NCBI RefSeq assembly: GCF_003144115.1
Contig: NW_020312021.1
Location: forward strand, 262,980 to 326,979
Direction: 5' to 3'
Length of the DNA: 64,000 nucleotides
DNA from: Tilletiopsis washingtonensis
Lineage: Eukaryota; Basidiomycota; Exobasidiomycetes; Entylomatales
This document shows, one piece after another, positions 49,164 through 61,000 of this stretch; within the stretch, counting starts at the first letter, position 1, and each line of letters opens with the position of its first letter. Below the pieces are notes generated by a model. The model was not told the DNA's origin. It did no database searches and was given only the letters and a program-made list of their open reading frames with translations. Both the position numbers and the translations under genes were made by a program.

Positions 49164-52100
49164 CTACTGCGCCGTGGCGCCGGGTCGCTCGACCTCCGAG
49201 CCGTCGAGCAGCGGCAGGCCGAGGCCGACCGTAGGCGTCGACTGGCCTGCACGCAGCGAGCTGCCGGGCGAGGCATGCTCTGCGGTGCGCGGAAGCGCTC
49301 GCGAGGCATCGGCGCCGGCGTACGGTACCGCAGCGCGTGCGGGCGTCTGCTGCACGGGCGTCGCGAGCGACTCGTCGGCGCCGTCGTCGGTGTCGCTGCC
49401 TGCGTCGGCGTCGCTGGCACGCAGCGCATGGCCAGAGCTGTAGCTTCGCACGGGCGGAGGGCCTTGGAGCTGAGCCGCACGCATGCTTCCCGGCTCTGCC
49501 TCCTCGTCGTCATCCGACGGATCGCTGAGGCCGAGATCGATGGCGCCGCCCTGGATCTGCTCCGACAAGGTCTTGCCGTTGTGTTCTGGCTCTTGCGGCG
49601 GCGGCGAGGCCAGCGTCGGCGATCGCAGAGACGTGAGGTACTCGTCCTCGCTCAGCATGGGCTGGGAGCGCGAGGCGAAAGAGAGGGAGTTGTTCGACGC
49701 CATCGGCGGCTGATGCATGCCGAAGCCGAAGCCCGCACGCGCGCTGACCCACTCGTCGCTCTCGTCGTCCAGCGCACCAGCATTGCCCGGCGCTTGCGTG
49801 CCATGCTTGACAGCGCTGCGTGGCAGCCAGCCTCGGCGGTTCTCGCGCCCGCCAGGCTCGCCGCCACGGTACTGCTGGGTGGTGCGAGTCTCGCGCTCCG
49901 TCGTCGGTGCAGCGGAGCCTAGGCGCAGCGCCTTGAAGAGAGAGTCGATCGCTGCCTGCGCCTCGTCGGCGCTCAGCACGCTGGCTAGGACCATCGTCAT
50001 CTGGAGCAGGCGAGGCGATAGGCTGTCGCTGCCCATGCCTGCGCTGATGGGTCCGGGCGTCGAGATGCTGGGTACATGTCCGACCTCCGAGGCGACAGAG
50101 ACTGCCTGCCCCCTAAATGCCATGCCCTTGGGCCCCGTCTTGGCGCCAGCATAGGTCCCGCCGCCCTCAAGCTCGCGGATCGACGAGAAGAGCGTGACGA
50201 GCCGCTCGTACAGCGGCAGCACGACGCGGTCGCGGAACACGGTCAGCGCAATCGTGCGCACGTCAATCCGCTCCGTGCGCAGACCTTGAAAGGCGGACGG
50301 GACCTTGCGAGGCGTTTCCGGCTCTCCAGCTGCGAAAGAGTGCAGAGCTTGCGCGCCGCTGGAGGCACCGCCCGTCCCGCCCGCCGAGCTCGACGCGCCA
50401 GTGCTCTGTCCAACGTCCGACGAGGTCGTGAGGCTGACAAGCACCGAGTCCGTCTGCAGCGGCAGAAAGACGCCCTCGATGTACGGCAGCACCGAGCCAA
50501 AGAAGAACGTCCAGATCTCGACGAGACGGCCCACCAGGCGCAGGTCGTCATACCCGACGCTCTGAAGCTTGGCGTTGAGCGTGTACGCGCCAGTCGACAC
50601 CAGGGCCGCAAGATCGGTCGAGAGTGCATCGAGGGCGCGCGCGGGACTGCGAGCGAGTGTGCGGGCGATGTGCGTTCTGCGACGCCTTGTTCAGCTCCGA
50701 CGCGGGGCGTGACTGCTCACCAGACACTCACTGCACGCTCTGGTTGAGGTCCTCAATCGGGCTCTTGAGCCCCTCGCCGTTGAAGAGCGGCAGGACGCGC
50801 ACGCAGACGCTCTGCCACGCGTCGGACGCAGCACCCGGCCCGGTCAGAGGGCCGTGGTGGTACGAGGTGTCGCGGCTGACAGAGCTGGAGCCTGCACTCA
50901 TGCTGCTGGGCAGCGCCGCAGAGCCTGCCGATGGCGAGACCTCCGACACGCTGAAGCCAGGCCCGAACGTGACTTGCGAGCCACCCGGCGCGGGCGAGAC
51001 CGTCTGTCCAGTGCTGGCGCTCGGGGGCGCAAAGCTGGATCCGCCTACGTCGCGGTCATAGTTCTCGCCGAATGCAGAGAGCATGGCTGACTGGCCGCCC
51101 GAGCGCTCGAGATCGCGCACCATGAAGCTGACGTCGTAGGCGCCTATGGCGCGCGCATTGACTTGCGCGCCGCCTGGCGTCATAGACGAGGGACCGCCTT
51201 GCGAAAGGCCCAGTGCGTCGCCGAACGAGTCGTCGCCTGAGGTTGTGGCGCCGGCAGAGACGCCAGGCGTAGGAGTGCCGAGCGCAGCAGCGGCAGCCAA
51301 AGCCTTGAGGTGGTCGATGCGGTTCTGCTCGACGATGCGCACATAGAGCGGCCGCGCAGGCGTCGAAGCGTCGGGTATAGACGCCAGCGATGAGTCGAAG
51401 TCTGGCGCAGAACTAGAGGCGGACGCCTGATCGCCGAGCGGCACGGCAAGCTCCAGCCGGGTACAGCCGGTGTTCTCGAGCCGCACGCGCGTATAGCTGG
51501 CCTTCGGGTCGGGCCACAGCGAGCTCAAAGAGGAGCCCGTGTCGTGCTGCGACATGAAAAAGCGCAGCAGCTGCGGCATACTCGGGTCAGGAAACGTGCG
51601 CACAGCACAGGGCTCTGCCTGGCTCACCTCTGCAATCGCGACGCCGTGCGCTACGACGACCACGTGCCCGCCGTCCGCCTCGCCCTCAGCGCCGCCGCGC
51701 AAGCTCTCGATGCGCGGCAGAATGTAGCGGCGAGCTGCGCTGCGCATGCGCGCGCCGACTTCCTCGAGCGACTCGCCCTGCGGGTACTTGTGCGTGCGCG
51801 AGTCGGTTGGCAATGGCGGAGTCCAGTCTAGCACAGCCCGTCAGCATGCCGCGGAGCGCAGGGGCCTCGGCTGCGAGACGCACCTGGATCTGACCATGCT
51901 CGCCCCTCAACAACGCCAAAGTACTGCTCGCGCAATGCCCGCGTGTGCACAAGCGTCGGCGCAGGCACAGTTTGATTGGCCTGTGCAGGGCGTCAGCGGC
52001 ACGTCCTCAGAGGCGAGCCCTGCGCCCGGCGACCGGAGCATTCGCACACGCACCTCGACGATCTCGCCGGCCGTCTCGCGGGCGCGCTTGAGGTCGCTCG

Positions 52101-52299
52101 AGTAGACGGCCTGCAGCTGCTGCCACTGCAGGCCCTTGCCGAGCGCCCGCGCCTGGGCGCGCCCGAGGGCCGAGAGCGGCGCATCGCGGTGGCCCGCCAG
52201 GATGCCGTTGGCGTTGTCCTCGGACTGCGCGTGGCGCACGAGCGTGACGGTGAGGATACCGAGGCCCGGCGGCGCGGGCGCCAGCGCTGTGGAAGCCAT
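49164..52299 (-). CDS. histidine phosphatase (phosphoglycerate-mutase-like) fused to an HbrB/TORC2 domain
   Basis: Minus-strand exons are 52299-52054, 51980-51884, 51827-51628, 51570-50732 and 50646-49164 (954 aa). The first third is a histidine-phosphatase domain: the catalytic RHA motif is in TVTLVRHAQSEDN (His near 23), followed by LSALGRAQARALG, YSSDLKRARETA and the second catalytic histidine in VVVVAHGVAIAE (near 174), then NTGCTRLEL. A Ser/Gly-rich linker (about 270-425) leads to an HbrB domain, about 430-680: SVCVRVLPLFNGEGLKSPIEDLNQSV, LVGRLVEIWTFFFGSVLPYIEGVFLPLQTD and VFRDRVVLPLYERLVTLF. HbrB proteins are TORC2 subunits (Bit61, human PRR5). The frame is open with no stop between the domains, and the large exon 51570-50732 spans linker and HbrB start. 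Intron 51571-51627 (57 nt) is a multiple of three. The C-terminal 270 residues are disordered. Confidence 0.87.
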
Positions 52300-52834
52300 G
52301 GCGCCGCCACGAGGGGGAGCGAGCGCGCAGCGAGAGCGTGAGGTGGAGGCAGACGCGGCGTGAGGGTCGAGGCGGTCGTGAGCTGGATGCTGCGGCGCGG
52401 CAGGCGCTGAGAGCAGTCGGTGGTCGTGAGAGGGCGTGAGGCAGTGGAGAACTGCGGCGAGGTCGTGGAGCTGAGGTGAGAGTGGAAGCTGAGCTGCGCT
52501 CCAGGGGCTCGAGGCCATCATGTCATGCACGGTCACGCAAGCGAAGCGAGCGAGAGGCCGCCGTGCCGCGCAAAGCCGCGGAAGTCAGCCCTGCACTTGG
52601 TCAAGCCTCGACGCTGGTGCTGCTCCTCGTCCACCTAACACGCAAGCCGCCGGCGTGATCGTGAGATGGCATTACGGGAGCGCAGTGAGCCTAGAGGCCG
52701 TCTCAAGAGAGAGATGGAGACATGAAGCACGTGGGAGACAGGCGTGGAGGGGGGCATGCGAACGACGCCGCGTGGTTCGTGGAGGCGTGGGGGCGGGTAT
52801 CGGGTCATAAGGCAAAGGGAGAGGGACATGCGCT
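52300..52834. other. intergenic, no gene recognised
   Basis: These 0.5 kb separate two minus-strand genes: upstream of the phosphatase-HbrB gene and downstream of the NDR kinase. The frame of the first phosphatase exon stays open into this region, but its codon bias drops above 52299. Confidence 0.6.
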
Positions 52835-55800
52835 TCAGAAGCTCATGGCACGCATGCGAGAGCCGCCCTCGGGCACCGGGATGGGCACGGCGGGCGCATG
52901 GCCGGCAGCGGCGCGCTCGGCGGCAATGATCTTGCTCTCGCTGAGCTGCGTGCGCGCATCAAACGACTTGGGCGACTTGAACGTGTAGCCGACAAAGGCA
53001 AGCTGCTTGCGCATCTCAAGCAGGCGCTCGCCGTGGTCCTTGTCGCGCAGCATCGGATCGCGCGGCTGCTCCACGGGCGCCGGCTGGCCGTCCTTGGCCG
53101 CCTCAGCGGCGCCGGGCGCCGGCAGCGGCTCGTCCTCGATGCCCTCCTCGAAGTGCTTCGTGTCGGCGGGGTGCGAGAGTGCCGGGCGGAACGGCGCCTT
53201 CTGCGTGTGCAGCGCGCTCCAGTCGATGCCGCGGAACCAATGGTGCGCCATCAGGTCGTCGACGCCGTCGGCCAGGCCCGAGGGCGCGCTGCTCGTGCCG
53301 TTGCCGCCGGGCGGCGCAAAGCCGCTGCGCTGGCGCGAGCCCTGCAGCAGCGAGTTGGGCCGGCTGACCGACGCCGTCGTCGTGCTGCCGAGGCGGTCCT
53401 CCTTCTCGCAGATGAGGCGCGTGATGAAGTCCTGCGCCTCGCGCGAGATGCGCGGCTTGGGCGGGAAGCGCAGCGTCTGGCGCCAGTTGAGGATCTTCTG
53501 CCGCGTCAGGTGGCGCGACTTGGACACGAACGGCGGGTAGCCGTACAGCATCTCGAACACGATGACGCCGAGCGACCACCAGTCGCACGACTGGTCGTAG
53601 CCGAGGCCGCGCAGCACCTCGGGCGCCATGTAGTTGTTCGTGCCGACGACCGAGTAGGCGATCTTCTTCTTGTTCTTGTCGCGCCACGTCAGCACGTGCG
53701 TGAGCGGCGTGCCGTCGTGGTTGCGGTCGCTCATGACCTCGTTGAGCTGGCGCTCGTCGAGGCCGGCGCCCGGCAGGCCCGGTGCTGCGCCGCCGACGGC
53801 CTTGCGCGCCGCCGCCGCCCTCGCGCGGCTCGCAGCGCCCGTGCGCGAGTCCTCGAGGTCGATGCCATGCTTCTTGAGCATGTTCTTCCGCTGCTGGTCG
53901 TAGTACGCGCCGTCGTGCGCCCAGTGGAAGCTCTGACACAGGCCAAAGTCGGCCAGCTTGATGTGGCCGGCGGCCGTGAAGAGGAAGTTGTCGGGCTTGA
54001 TGTCGCGGTGGATGTAGCCGAGGCGGTGCGCCTCGTTGATCGAGAGGATCATCTCGGCGACGTAGAACTTGGCAAAGTCCTCGGCGAAGATGTCTTTCTC
54101 AATGAGCAGGTTGAGCAGGTCGCCGCCGCCCATGAACTCCCTGGCGCCAGACGTCAGCGGTTGCGAGCGCGGCACACGCCTCGCAGCGCACTCACATGAT
54201 CAGGTAGAGGTGGTCCACGTCCTGGAAAGAGTAGACGAGCTTCACGATCCACTTTGCGCTCGCACTGGCGCTCGCGCTCGTCATGAGATCGCGCTCGGCG
54301 CGCACGTGGCCCTCCTGGCCCTTGCGCAGCATGTCGGCCTTGCGCAGCTGCTTCATCGCAAATAACTCGCCCGTGCCGCGCTCGCGGCAGAGCGCCACAA
54401 CGCCGAACGCGCCGTGGCCGATCGTCTTGAGCTTGGCGAAGCTGTTGACGTTGACGCGCGCGCGAATGTCGCGCAGGTACTCCGTCTCGTTGGCGATCCA
54501 CTTGGCGCGGATCGCCTCCTTGCTTGCCTCGGGAATGCGCAGCGAGGCCAGCTCGGCCTCGAGTCCGGCGCGGCGCGTGTCGCGCGCGCGGGGCGCCTTG
54601 AGAATGCCGTAGTACAGATTCTCGAAGAAGATCTTGGCCGCTACGCTCTTCTCGACGGTCGTCAGCGAGGGGCGCAGCGCAGCGCCGGCATTGAGCGCCA
54701 TGCGCTCTGGCAGCGTCTCGGCCGTCGCCTGGCGGTGCAGCACAAGGCCGCCCATTGGCACGTCTGCGTCGCGCACGACCATCGACGTAGGCCGTGCCGC
54801 CGGGTCAGCAGCGAACAGCGCGCCGATGCCTCCAGGTGCCGCGCCCGGTAGGCCCTCGATGGACTTGGGCTCCACAGCAGGCATGTATGCGAGATAGTCT
54901 GGCGCGTCCATGCCTGCCTGTGCCGGCTCCGGCGACTGAGCGACAAGCATGGTGCCGCCCGTGTTGCTGCGCGGGAATCCCGGCGCAATGGGCCGCGCTG
55001 CAGGCGACGGCGAGGCGCCTAGTCGTCGTCCGGGCGGCGAGGAGGGTGGGGTACTCAGCTCAGCAGGGTACGGCGCGTCCTGCGCCTCGCCGTCGGAGCC
55101 GCGCTGCTCCTCGGCGATGCCATTGAACGCCTGGCGCGCCTCGAGAGGGCTGTTGCCGCTGCCGTGACCGATCGTGGCCGTCGTTGTCGTGCCGATGGTC
55201 AGCTGCGAGACCGTCTGGCTGAGGCTGGGCGCGCCATTGACGATGTGCAGCTGCCGCGGCTGCTCTTGGATGATCGAGTCCTGGTGCATCGCCGCCTGCA
55301 CCTGCGCCACCGCCTCGGCCTGGTCGCGGATCGCTTGCTGCCGCATGGCGGTCTTGATCGGGCCGATCCAGGCGGGATCTATGGGGCAGGTCAGCGACGC
55401 GCGTGTGCTTGGCGCAGAGTCTGCAGCTCACCAGCAATCTTGCCGACGCCATCTCGGCCCCAGCGGCGCAGGATCACCTCGGCCTGCTCGGCATCGCTCG
55501 CGTGTGCGGCGTGGACAAACGTGCCGGCCTTAGGCGCGCTGATCATGTCGACGCTGATGCGCTTCTTGGCCGCGCGTGTCACGGGCTGGTCCCAGCTGCC
55601 GCTCGGCGTCGCCTGCGCGGTAGCGTAGGACGACTGCGAGGGCGCCGCGCCCTGGCCGGGCGAGCTGCGCGCTGGAGGCGCAAACGGATCCCCAGGGGCG
55701 TCGCGGTTCACTGCCTTGCGCAGGCCGCCAGTAGCGCGCGACAGTGTCGCCTTGATGCGCGACGGAGACGAGGGCGCCGCAGTGTTCACGCGAGCAGGTG

Positions 55801-56385
55801 CCGGACCGGGCGCCGGCGAGTTGTTGACTAGCGAGAGGATGTCGAAGAAGCCCTTGTGCTGCAGGAGATGCGCGAGTCAGCGCTGATGCGGGCGCCCAGC
55901 ATCTCTCCATCAGGCCTGCGACTCACCATGAAGGCACTGCCGGCGCGCGAGTCCTCAAAGGCGCCGGGCGGGCTGTAGTACGCCGGCTCGGGCGAGCGGG
56001 CGTAGCCCTGCTGGCTGTCGTGGCTCATGTAGGCGTGCTGTTGCTGCTGCTGCGGCGGCGGGCGCGCGTATGCGAGTGGCGCCGGCGACGTGACGCTGCG
56101 GTGCGGCTGCGAGGCGTAGGCGTACTGCGGCTGCGAGGCGTACGGCTGGTAGGCGCCGGCGGCCGAGTGCGGCTGCTGCTGCTGCTGGCTGTTGAAGCGC
56201 GCCGAGGGGCTCTGCGGCGGCTTGCTGGCGGCGGGCGGCGAGCTGGGCTGGCCGTAGCCGAGGGGAGCGCGGATGCGTTGCGGCGGCGGTGCGATGTAGG
56301 ACGGGCGCATGCGCTCCTCGGCCTCGTACCAGGCGTCGTGGCTCGGCGGCACGGGCAGCGGGCGGGCCCCAGCTGGGCGGGCCAT
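52835..56385 (-). CDS. NDR/LATS-family AGC kinase with an N-terminal CRIB motif
   Basis: Kinase of the family that controls polarised growth and cell separation (Cbk1, Orb6, Cot-1). Minus-strand exons are 56385-55927, 55858-55432, 55378-54196 and 54140-52835 (1124 aa). The N-terminus is Pro/Gln/Tyr-rich. A CRIB-like motif ISAPKAGTFVHAAH lies at about 257-270, fitting ISxP-x(4)-FxHxxH. A helical N-terminal regulatory segment precedes the kinase (YLRDIRARVNVNSFAKLKTIG). The glycine loop is IGHGAFGVV (about 613), lysine in FAMKQL (636), HRDIKPDNF (732), DFGLC (752). The NDR-type insert lies between DFG and the activation segment, ending AYSVVGTNNYMAPEVLRG. WWSLGVIVFEMLYGYPPF and HHWFRGIDW follow. 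The hydrophobic motif FVGYTFKS (1069) contains the conserved Thr. Which NDR subgroup it belongs to is unclear. Confidence 0.92.
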
Positions 56386-57469
56386 GGGATGCGGCGGCGG
56401 GCGCGGAGGTGGGAGAGCGGAGGATGGAGGTGAGTGCGGCGGAGCAGGCGGAGGCGCGGCGGAGGCGCGGCGGCGTGCGCCCGTTGTGTGCTGCCCGGCG
56501 GACGTTGGCGGCGGGCGCAGCGCAGCGGCGGTGCGAGCGCAGATGAGGCGGCGGCGGCACGTGGAGGAGCGCGGCGCCCAGACAGAGGCGGCGACCTCGC
56601 AGCTGCGGATGGCAGTCGTACGCTGCAGATGAGAGCCTTTGAGGAGCCGAGGAGCCGCGGCCGCACACGAAGACGTCGACGGAGGCCGGAGAGGGAGATG
56701 GCGGTGGAGAGAAAGGAGGTGCGCGGGGCGCGGCGAGGGGCACAAGCCCGGCGTGGCGCGCGCGCGGCCGGCTCCTGAGCGCGCCGCTGGTCTCGCTCTC
56801 GGGGCATCCGCCGGCTGCAGAGCGCGGCGCTCTTGCGGCCGGGACCCACACCGCCCTTTTCTCCGTCCGTCCAGCTGCACTTCTTGCCTCGACGCAGCCG
56901 GCGCTGCCCCAACCGAAGCGACTCGCGGCAGGCTGCGGTTGCGGTTGCGGGGGCGTGCCGAGGCCGAGGTGTGCTTCTCCACGCGCGCCGTGCGCACGGG
57001 TCCCACGCTGACAGCCAGGCACGGGAGCAGTGTGCCGCGCGTGCCGGCGCGCCCCTGAGCGGGCGGAGCTGCAGCGAAAGTGGCACGGCGCGCACAAAGA
57101 CACTGGCGGCGCGCCTGCCCCCGCCTAGCGCGCCGGCGCTCCCGCCGTGCCGCCGCCCAGCAGCCTCACCTGCACCTGAGATCACGTGTGGCCCCCCAGA
57201 GCCAGAGCCATGGCCGCTCCTCGCTGCCGCAGCAGCTCACTGTCAGTCTCTCGTCTCGTGATCACCACAGCTTTCTCATCGGGCTTCTCGAGGACGGTGG
57301 CACCGTCTCGCTCAGACAGGCACTTCAGTGCACGGGCTGTCATCCGGTCGGCGGTGACGAGGGTCTAAAGTATATGCAACCAAGGCGGACAAGCGTGGAG
57401 GATGAACAAGGGTGACACGACGCGGCGAAGCGATCAGGAGCTGGCTGGGATGAGGCGCCCAGTTATTGT
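56386..57469. other. intergenic, upstream of the NDR kinase
   Basis: The minus strand near 56386-56780 is C-rich with C/T runs, probably the kinase leader and promoter. No convincing gene was found; one 53-residue frame at 57183-57343 is discussed among rejected items. Confidence 0.5.
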
Positions 57470-57581
57470 TCAGCGGGTGAAGTAGACGGCCTGGCAGAGC
57501 GTCAGGCTGTTAAAGACGGCGCGGTGCTCGGCGCTCGGCACCTGCGCCACGACGACGGCGTCGAAGGTGCAGTCGAGCCAG
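57470..57581 (-). CDS. orphan terminal exon of an unidentified small gene
   Basis: On the minus strand a frame ending in TGA at 57470-57472 reads WLDCTFDAVVVAQVPSAEH and on to QAVYFTR. Nearly every codon ends in G or C, as in true exons here, and it begins at a CTCAG acceptor. A further short segment with similar bias lies upstream, near 57650-57685 (QCGGDSLHGDGTYQER), next to a GTGAGT donor, but the two do not join in frame with that donor. No start codon with good context was found before the next gene at 58076. I do not recognise the family. It may be a small multi-exon gene or the remnant of one. Confidence 0.35.
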
Positions 57582-58075
57582 CTGAGCGCCTCACCAGACG
57601 GGTGCGCAAGCACAAGCACAAGCAGTCGGCGCTGCCGACTCACTCCGCTCCTGGTACGTCCCGTCGCCGTGTAGGGAGTCGCCTCCGCACTGACGATGCC
57701 TTCAGTCGTTGCGACACAGGTCAATGAGAAGCAGATCTAAGAGCGCTGCGAGACATAGCTCTTGCCTCTGCAGCTGAGCCTCGGCGGCAGCCTCCGGGCT
57801 GTGGCGAGGCTCCACCACACTCCTTCCTGCCGTGGACCCATGTACACTCCTGCTGCGCGCGGTTTTCCTCCTTGTCACGCCCGCTATCTGTCTCTCTTTC
57901 GCAACTCGTCACCTTCGATGACCATCACCTCTCAATCCATCGCTCCTGCGCGCACACCGTTGGCGGAGGCGGAACGTCGAAGCGGCGCACGGTCTACATT
58001 TGCAATTGCAGAACGCGACGCCTCTGCTTGACTTCTTTTTGCTCGTCTCGTCGGCCACAGAGCCCCCTTGTTCCC
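57582..58075. other. intergenic, contents unclear
   Basis: About 0.5 kb between the orphan exon and the end of the repeat-protein gene. Apart from the short biased segment near 57650-57685, nothing coding is supported. Confidence 0.4.
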
Positions 58076-61000
58076 TCACAGCTCCTCGCGCACGCGGCTG
58101 GCAACGGAGCTGGCCGCGCTACGGGCCTGGTCCACAACGCCCGTGCTGGCCGCTGCCGGCTGCACGAACGAGCTGATGCTGCTCGCGGCCTCGGCCGCAG
58201 CGCTGTACACGCTCTGCACGGCGCCCTCGGGCTCCACCGAGATACCCGCTGCGACCTTCTCTGAGCGCGTCGCCGAGCTGAACGACGAGGAGAGACTCGA
58301 GGCGCTCGATGCGACCGCAGCAGCGGCAGCCGAGACAGCGCTCGACGCGCTCGACAGCGGCGAGTCGCCGACGGCAGATGCAGCTGCCTTTGATGCCGAG
58401 GAGAGCGACGACTGCGCCTCCTTCGAAGCGGAAGAGGCGGACGCGGCAGCGCGCTTGGATGCGCTCGAGGCGGCGCTCGAGGCACTGGACAGCGGCGAGC
58501 TGCCGGCAGCGGATGCTGCGGCCTTGTACGCCGACGAGTACGAGGCTGCGGCGGCCTTCGCGAGCGAGGAAGACGAGGCGGACGCGACGCTGCTGGCCGA
58601 GCTGATCGAGGAGGCAGCGACCTTGGCCAGCGAGGACGACGAGGCCGATGCGACGCTGCTGGCCGAGCTTGCAGACGAGCCAGCGACCTTGCTGACCGAG
58701 CTGGCCGAGGCGGACGCGACGCTGCTGGCCGAGCTGATCGAGGCGGCAGCCACGGAGCTGAGCGAGCTAGCAAGCGAGCTAGCGGAGCTCACCACGCCAC
58801 CCTGCGTGCCGGCGACTGCCGCCGTGGCACGTGATGCAGCCGACGAGATCCACTCGGCCGCATTGGTCGGCTCGACGTCCACGCCGGCAGCCGAGGCCAC
58901 GCTGCGGCTGGCCTCGCGCGCCACAGATGCCGCACTGTCGGCGTACGGCGACGCGGCGTCGGCCACCTTCGCCGCGCCAGCAGCAGCGGCCTTGCCGATG
59001 TGGTTGTAGTCCTCCCGCGGTGCGTGACGGCCGGGCAACTTCGAGTCGGCGTAGGCTCCGCCGCCGACAGCAGAGTAGACGGCCTGCGCGGCATCTGCGA
59101 CACGCTCACGGCCGGCCTCGAGGTACTCGCCAGGCGTCTCGGGCGACGGCGAGTAACCCGCAGCGGAGGCGACGGAGCGCGTAGCCTGGCGCAGGGCAGA
59201 CGAGGCTGCGCTGCCCACGTTGCCACCTGCGACGTCGGAGTAGACGGAGGCCGCACTGGCACTGGCGTCGGAGTAGACATTGCCCGCTGCGTCGTACACA
59301 CGCTGCGCGACGGGCGTCGTGGCAGCGCCAGCGAGGCTCGAGGCGGCAGAGGCAGCAGACTCGTAGGCCGAGCCGACACTCGACGTCGCAGCCTCAAAGT
59401 AGCCCGTCGTGCTGGGCTTGAGGTAAGAAGACGAAGCATCGGCGGCGGACGAGGCCAGCTCCTCGTAGATAGACCCAACGCTCGACGTTGCCGCCTCGAA
59501 GTACCCCGTGGTGCTCGGCTTCAGGTAGCTCGAAGACGCGTCGGCTGCAGCGGACGCCACGCTCTCGTAGACCGAGCCGACGCTGGAGGTGGCGGCCTCG
59601 AAATAGCCTGTAGTGCTTGCCGAGAGGTACGACGATGAGGCGCTCGACGCAGCAGACGCCAGGCTCTCGTAGACGGATCCGACGCTCGATGTCGCGGCCT
59701 GGAATGCGCCGGTGGTGCTCGGCTGCACGGCAGCTACGACGGACGAGTACACGTTGCCAGCACCCGACGCCGCAGCGCCGTATGCGCTCTCAATGTGCTC
59801 GCGCGCGCCCTCCGGTGAGACGGACACGCCAGCAGCCGACGCGGCGCTGCGCGCACTCGAGCGCGCCTGTCCTGCGGCACTGGCTGCACCCGAGGTGGCA
59901 GCACCGGCTGCACTGCTCGCCTGCGAGGCGACACGAGCGAGGATGCCCTGGTCGCTCGGCGCGAGGCCGAGGCGAGCACGAGCGGCGGCAGCAGCGCCAA
60001 GCATGGCAGCCGCGGCACCCTCAGTGAGCTGCTGTGCCACGTTCTGCACGTTGTCCGTGGCCTCGCCCACCGTGCGGCGCACGCCCTCGCCGCGCAGCTG
60101 CAGCGAGCCGCTGCGCGCGTACGACGCAAGCTCCGAGTCGGCGGCAGAGTAGAGCTTGGCCGTCGACTTGCGCAGCTCGGCGATGCGCGGCTCGAGCTTC
60201 GGCTCCTTGGCCAGGTCCGTGGCGCCGATGCCCGGGCGCACCGACTTCTGGCCCAGGCGCAACTTCTCGCACTCATCGCCGAACATCTCGGCGCGCACCT
60301 TGAGGCCCTTGTCCCAGCCGCTCCACTCCTCCTCTGTGGCCTCGAACTTGGCGCGCTTCATGGCCTGCGCGTACGCACGGCCTGCCTCATCGGCAAAGCG
60401 TCCGACCTCGGCCGTGCCCGCGGCAATCGCGGCGCGCTCGTCGGAGTCGAGCTCGTCCTGGTAGCTCTGCAGCTGAGCCTCGAGTGCCGCGTGGCTCTGA
60501 GACAGGCGCGTGCGCTGCGCCTGCGTCTGTGCGTTGCCGCTCTCAATGCGCTCCGCCAGTGTGGCGGAGCTGCTGTCGACAGAGAGCTTCTTGTAGGTGC
60601 GGTCCAGGCGCGCGAGGGCGCTCGCCACCTCGTCGTCGACGAAGCTCTCGGTCAGGGTGGCGAAGCGGTCCGGCAGATCGGCGAGGCGGCGGTTCCGCAG
60701 CTCGGCCACGCGCTCGGTGACTAGGCGGTACTCCTGCTCGATGAGCTTGAGCATGCCGGTCTCCCAGGCCTCCAGCTCCGTCTTGACTGTCTCCTGCTCC
60801 GCCGCAAGCTCGGCATCGAGGGCCGCAGCCTGCACCGGGTCCTCGTGCGAAGGCACCTTGCCCGTCACGGCGTCACGAGCCTTGTTCAGGCGGTCGATGA
60901 TGGAGGGGTCATCCTGTGCGCGCCGAGCTGAGGCCTGCTGAGCGAGCCGAGAAGCCTCCTGCATCAGCCCCATCTCTTTGATCCCATCATGCGCGCAGCA

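Noticed and set aside
50728-51834. Two separate genes, a phosphatase and an HbrB protein, instead of a fusion
   Set aside because: No stop codon or convincing start context lies in the linker, and the frame is continuous. The alternative remains testable by transcript mapping.
52898-54199. 433-residue plus-strand frame opposite the NDR kinase
   Set aside because: Antisense shadow; the kinase motifs on the minus strand are unmistakable.
57183-57343. 53-residue minus-strand frame (MTARALKCLSERDGATVLEK and on), with a possible acceptor just upstream
   Set aside because: Codon bias is only moderate, an opposite plus-strand frame looks about as good, and it cannot be joined to the orphan exon at 57470 because that exon ends in a stop.
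58068-59009. 313-residue Ala/Glu-rich plus-strand frame opposite the repeat protein
   Set aside because: Regular Ser/Ala codons read backwards give an orderly Ala/Glu/Asp pattern. The minus frame has splice-supported upstream exons and the plus frame has none.
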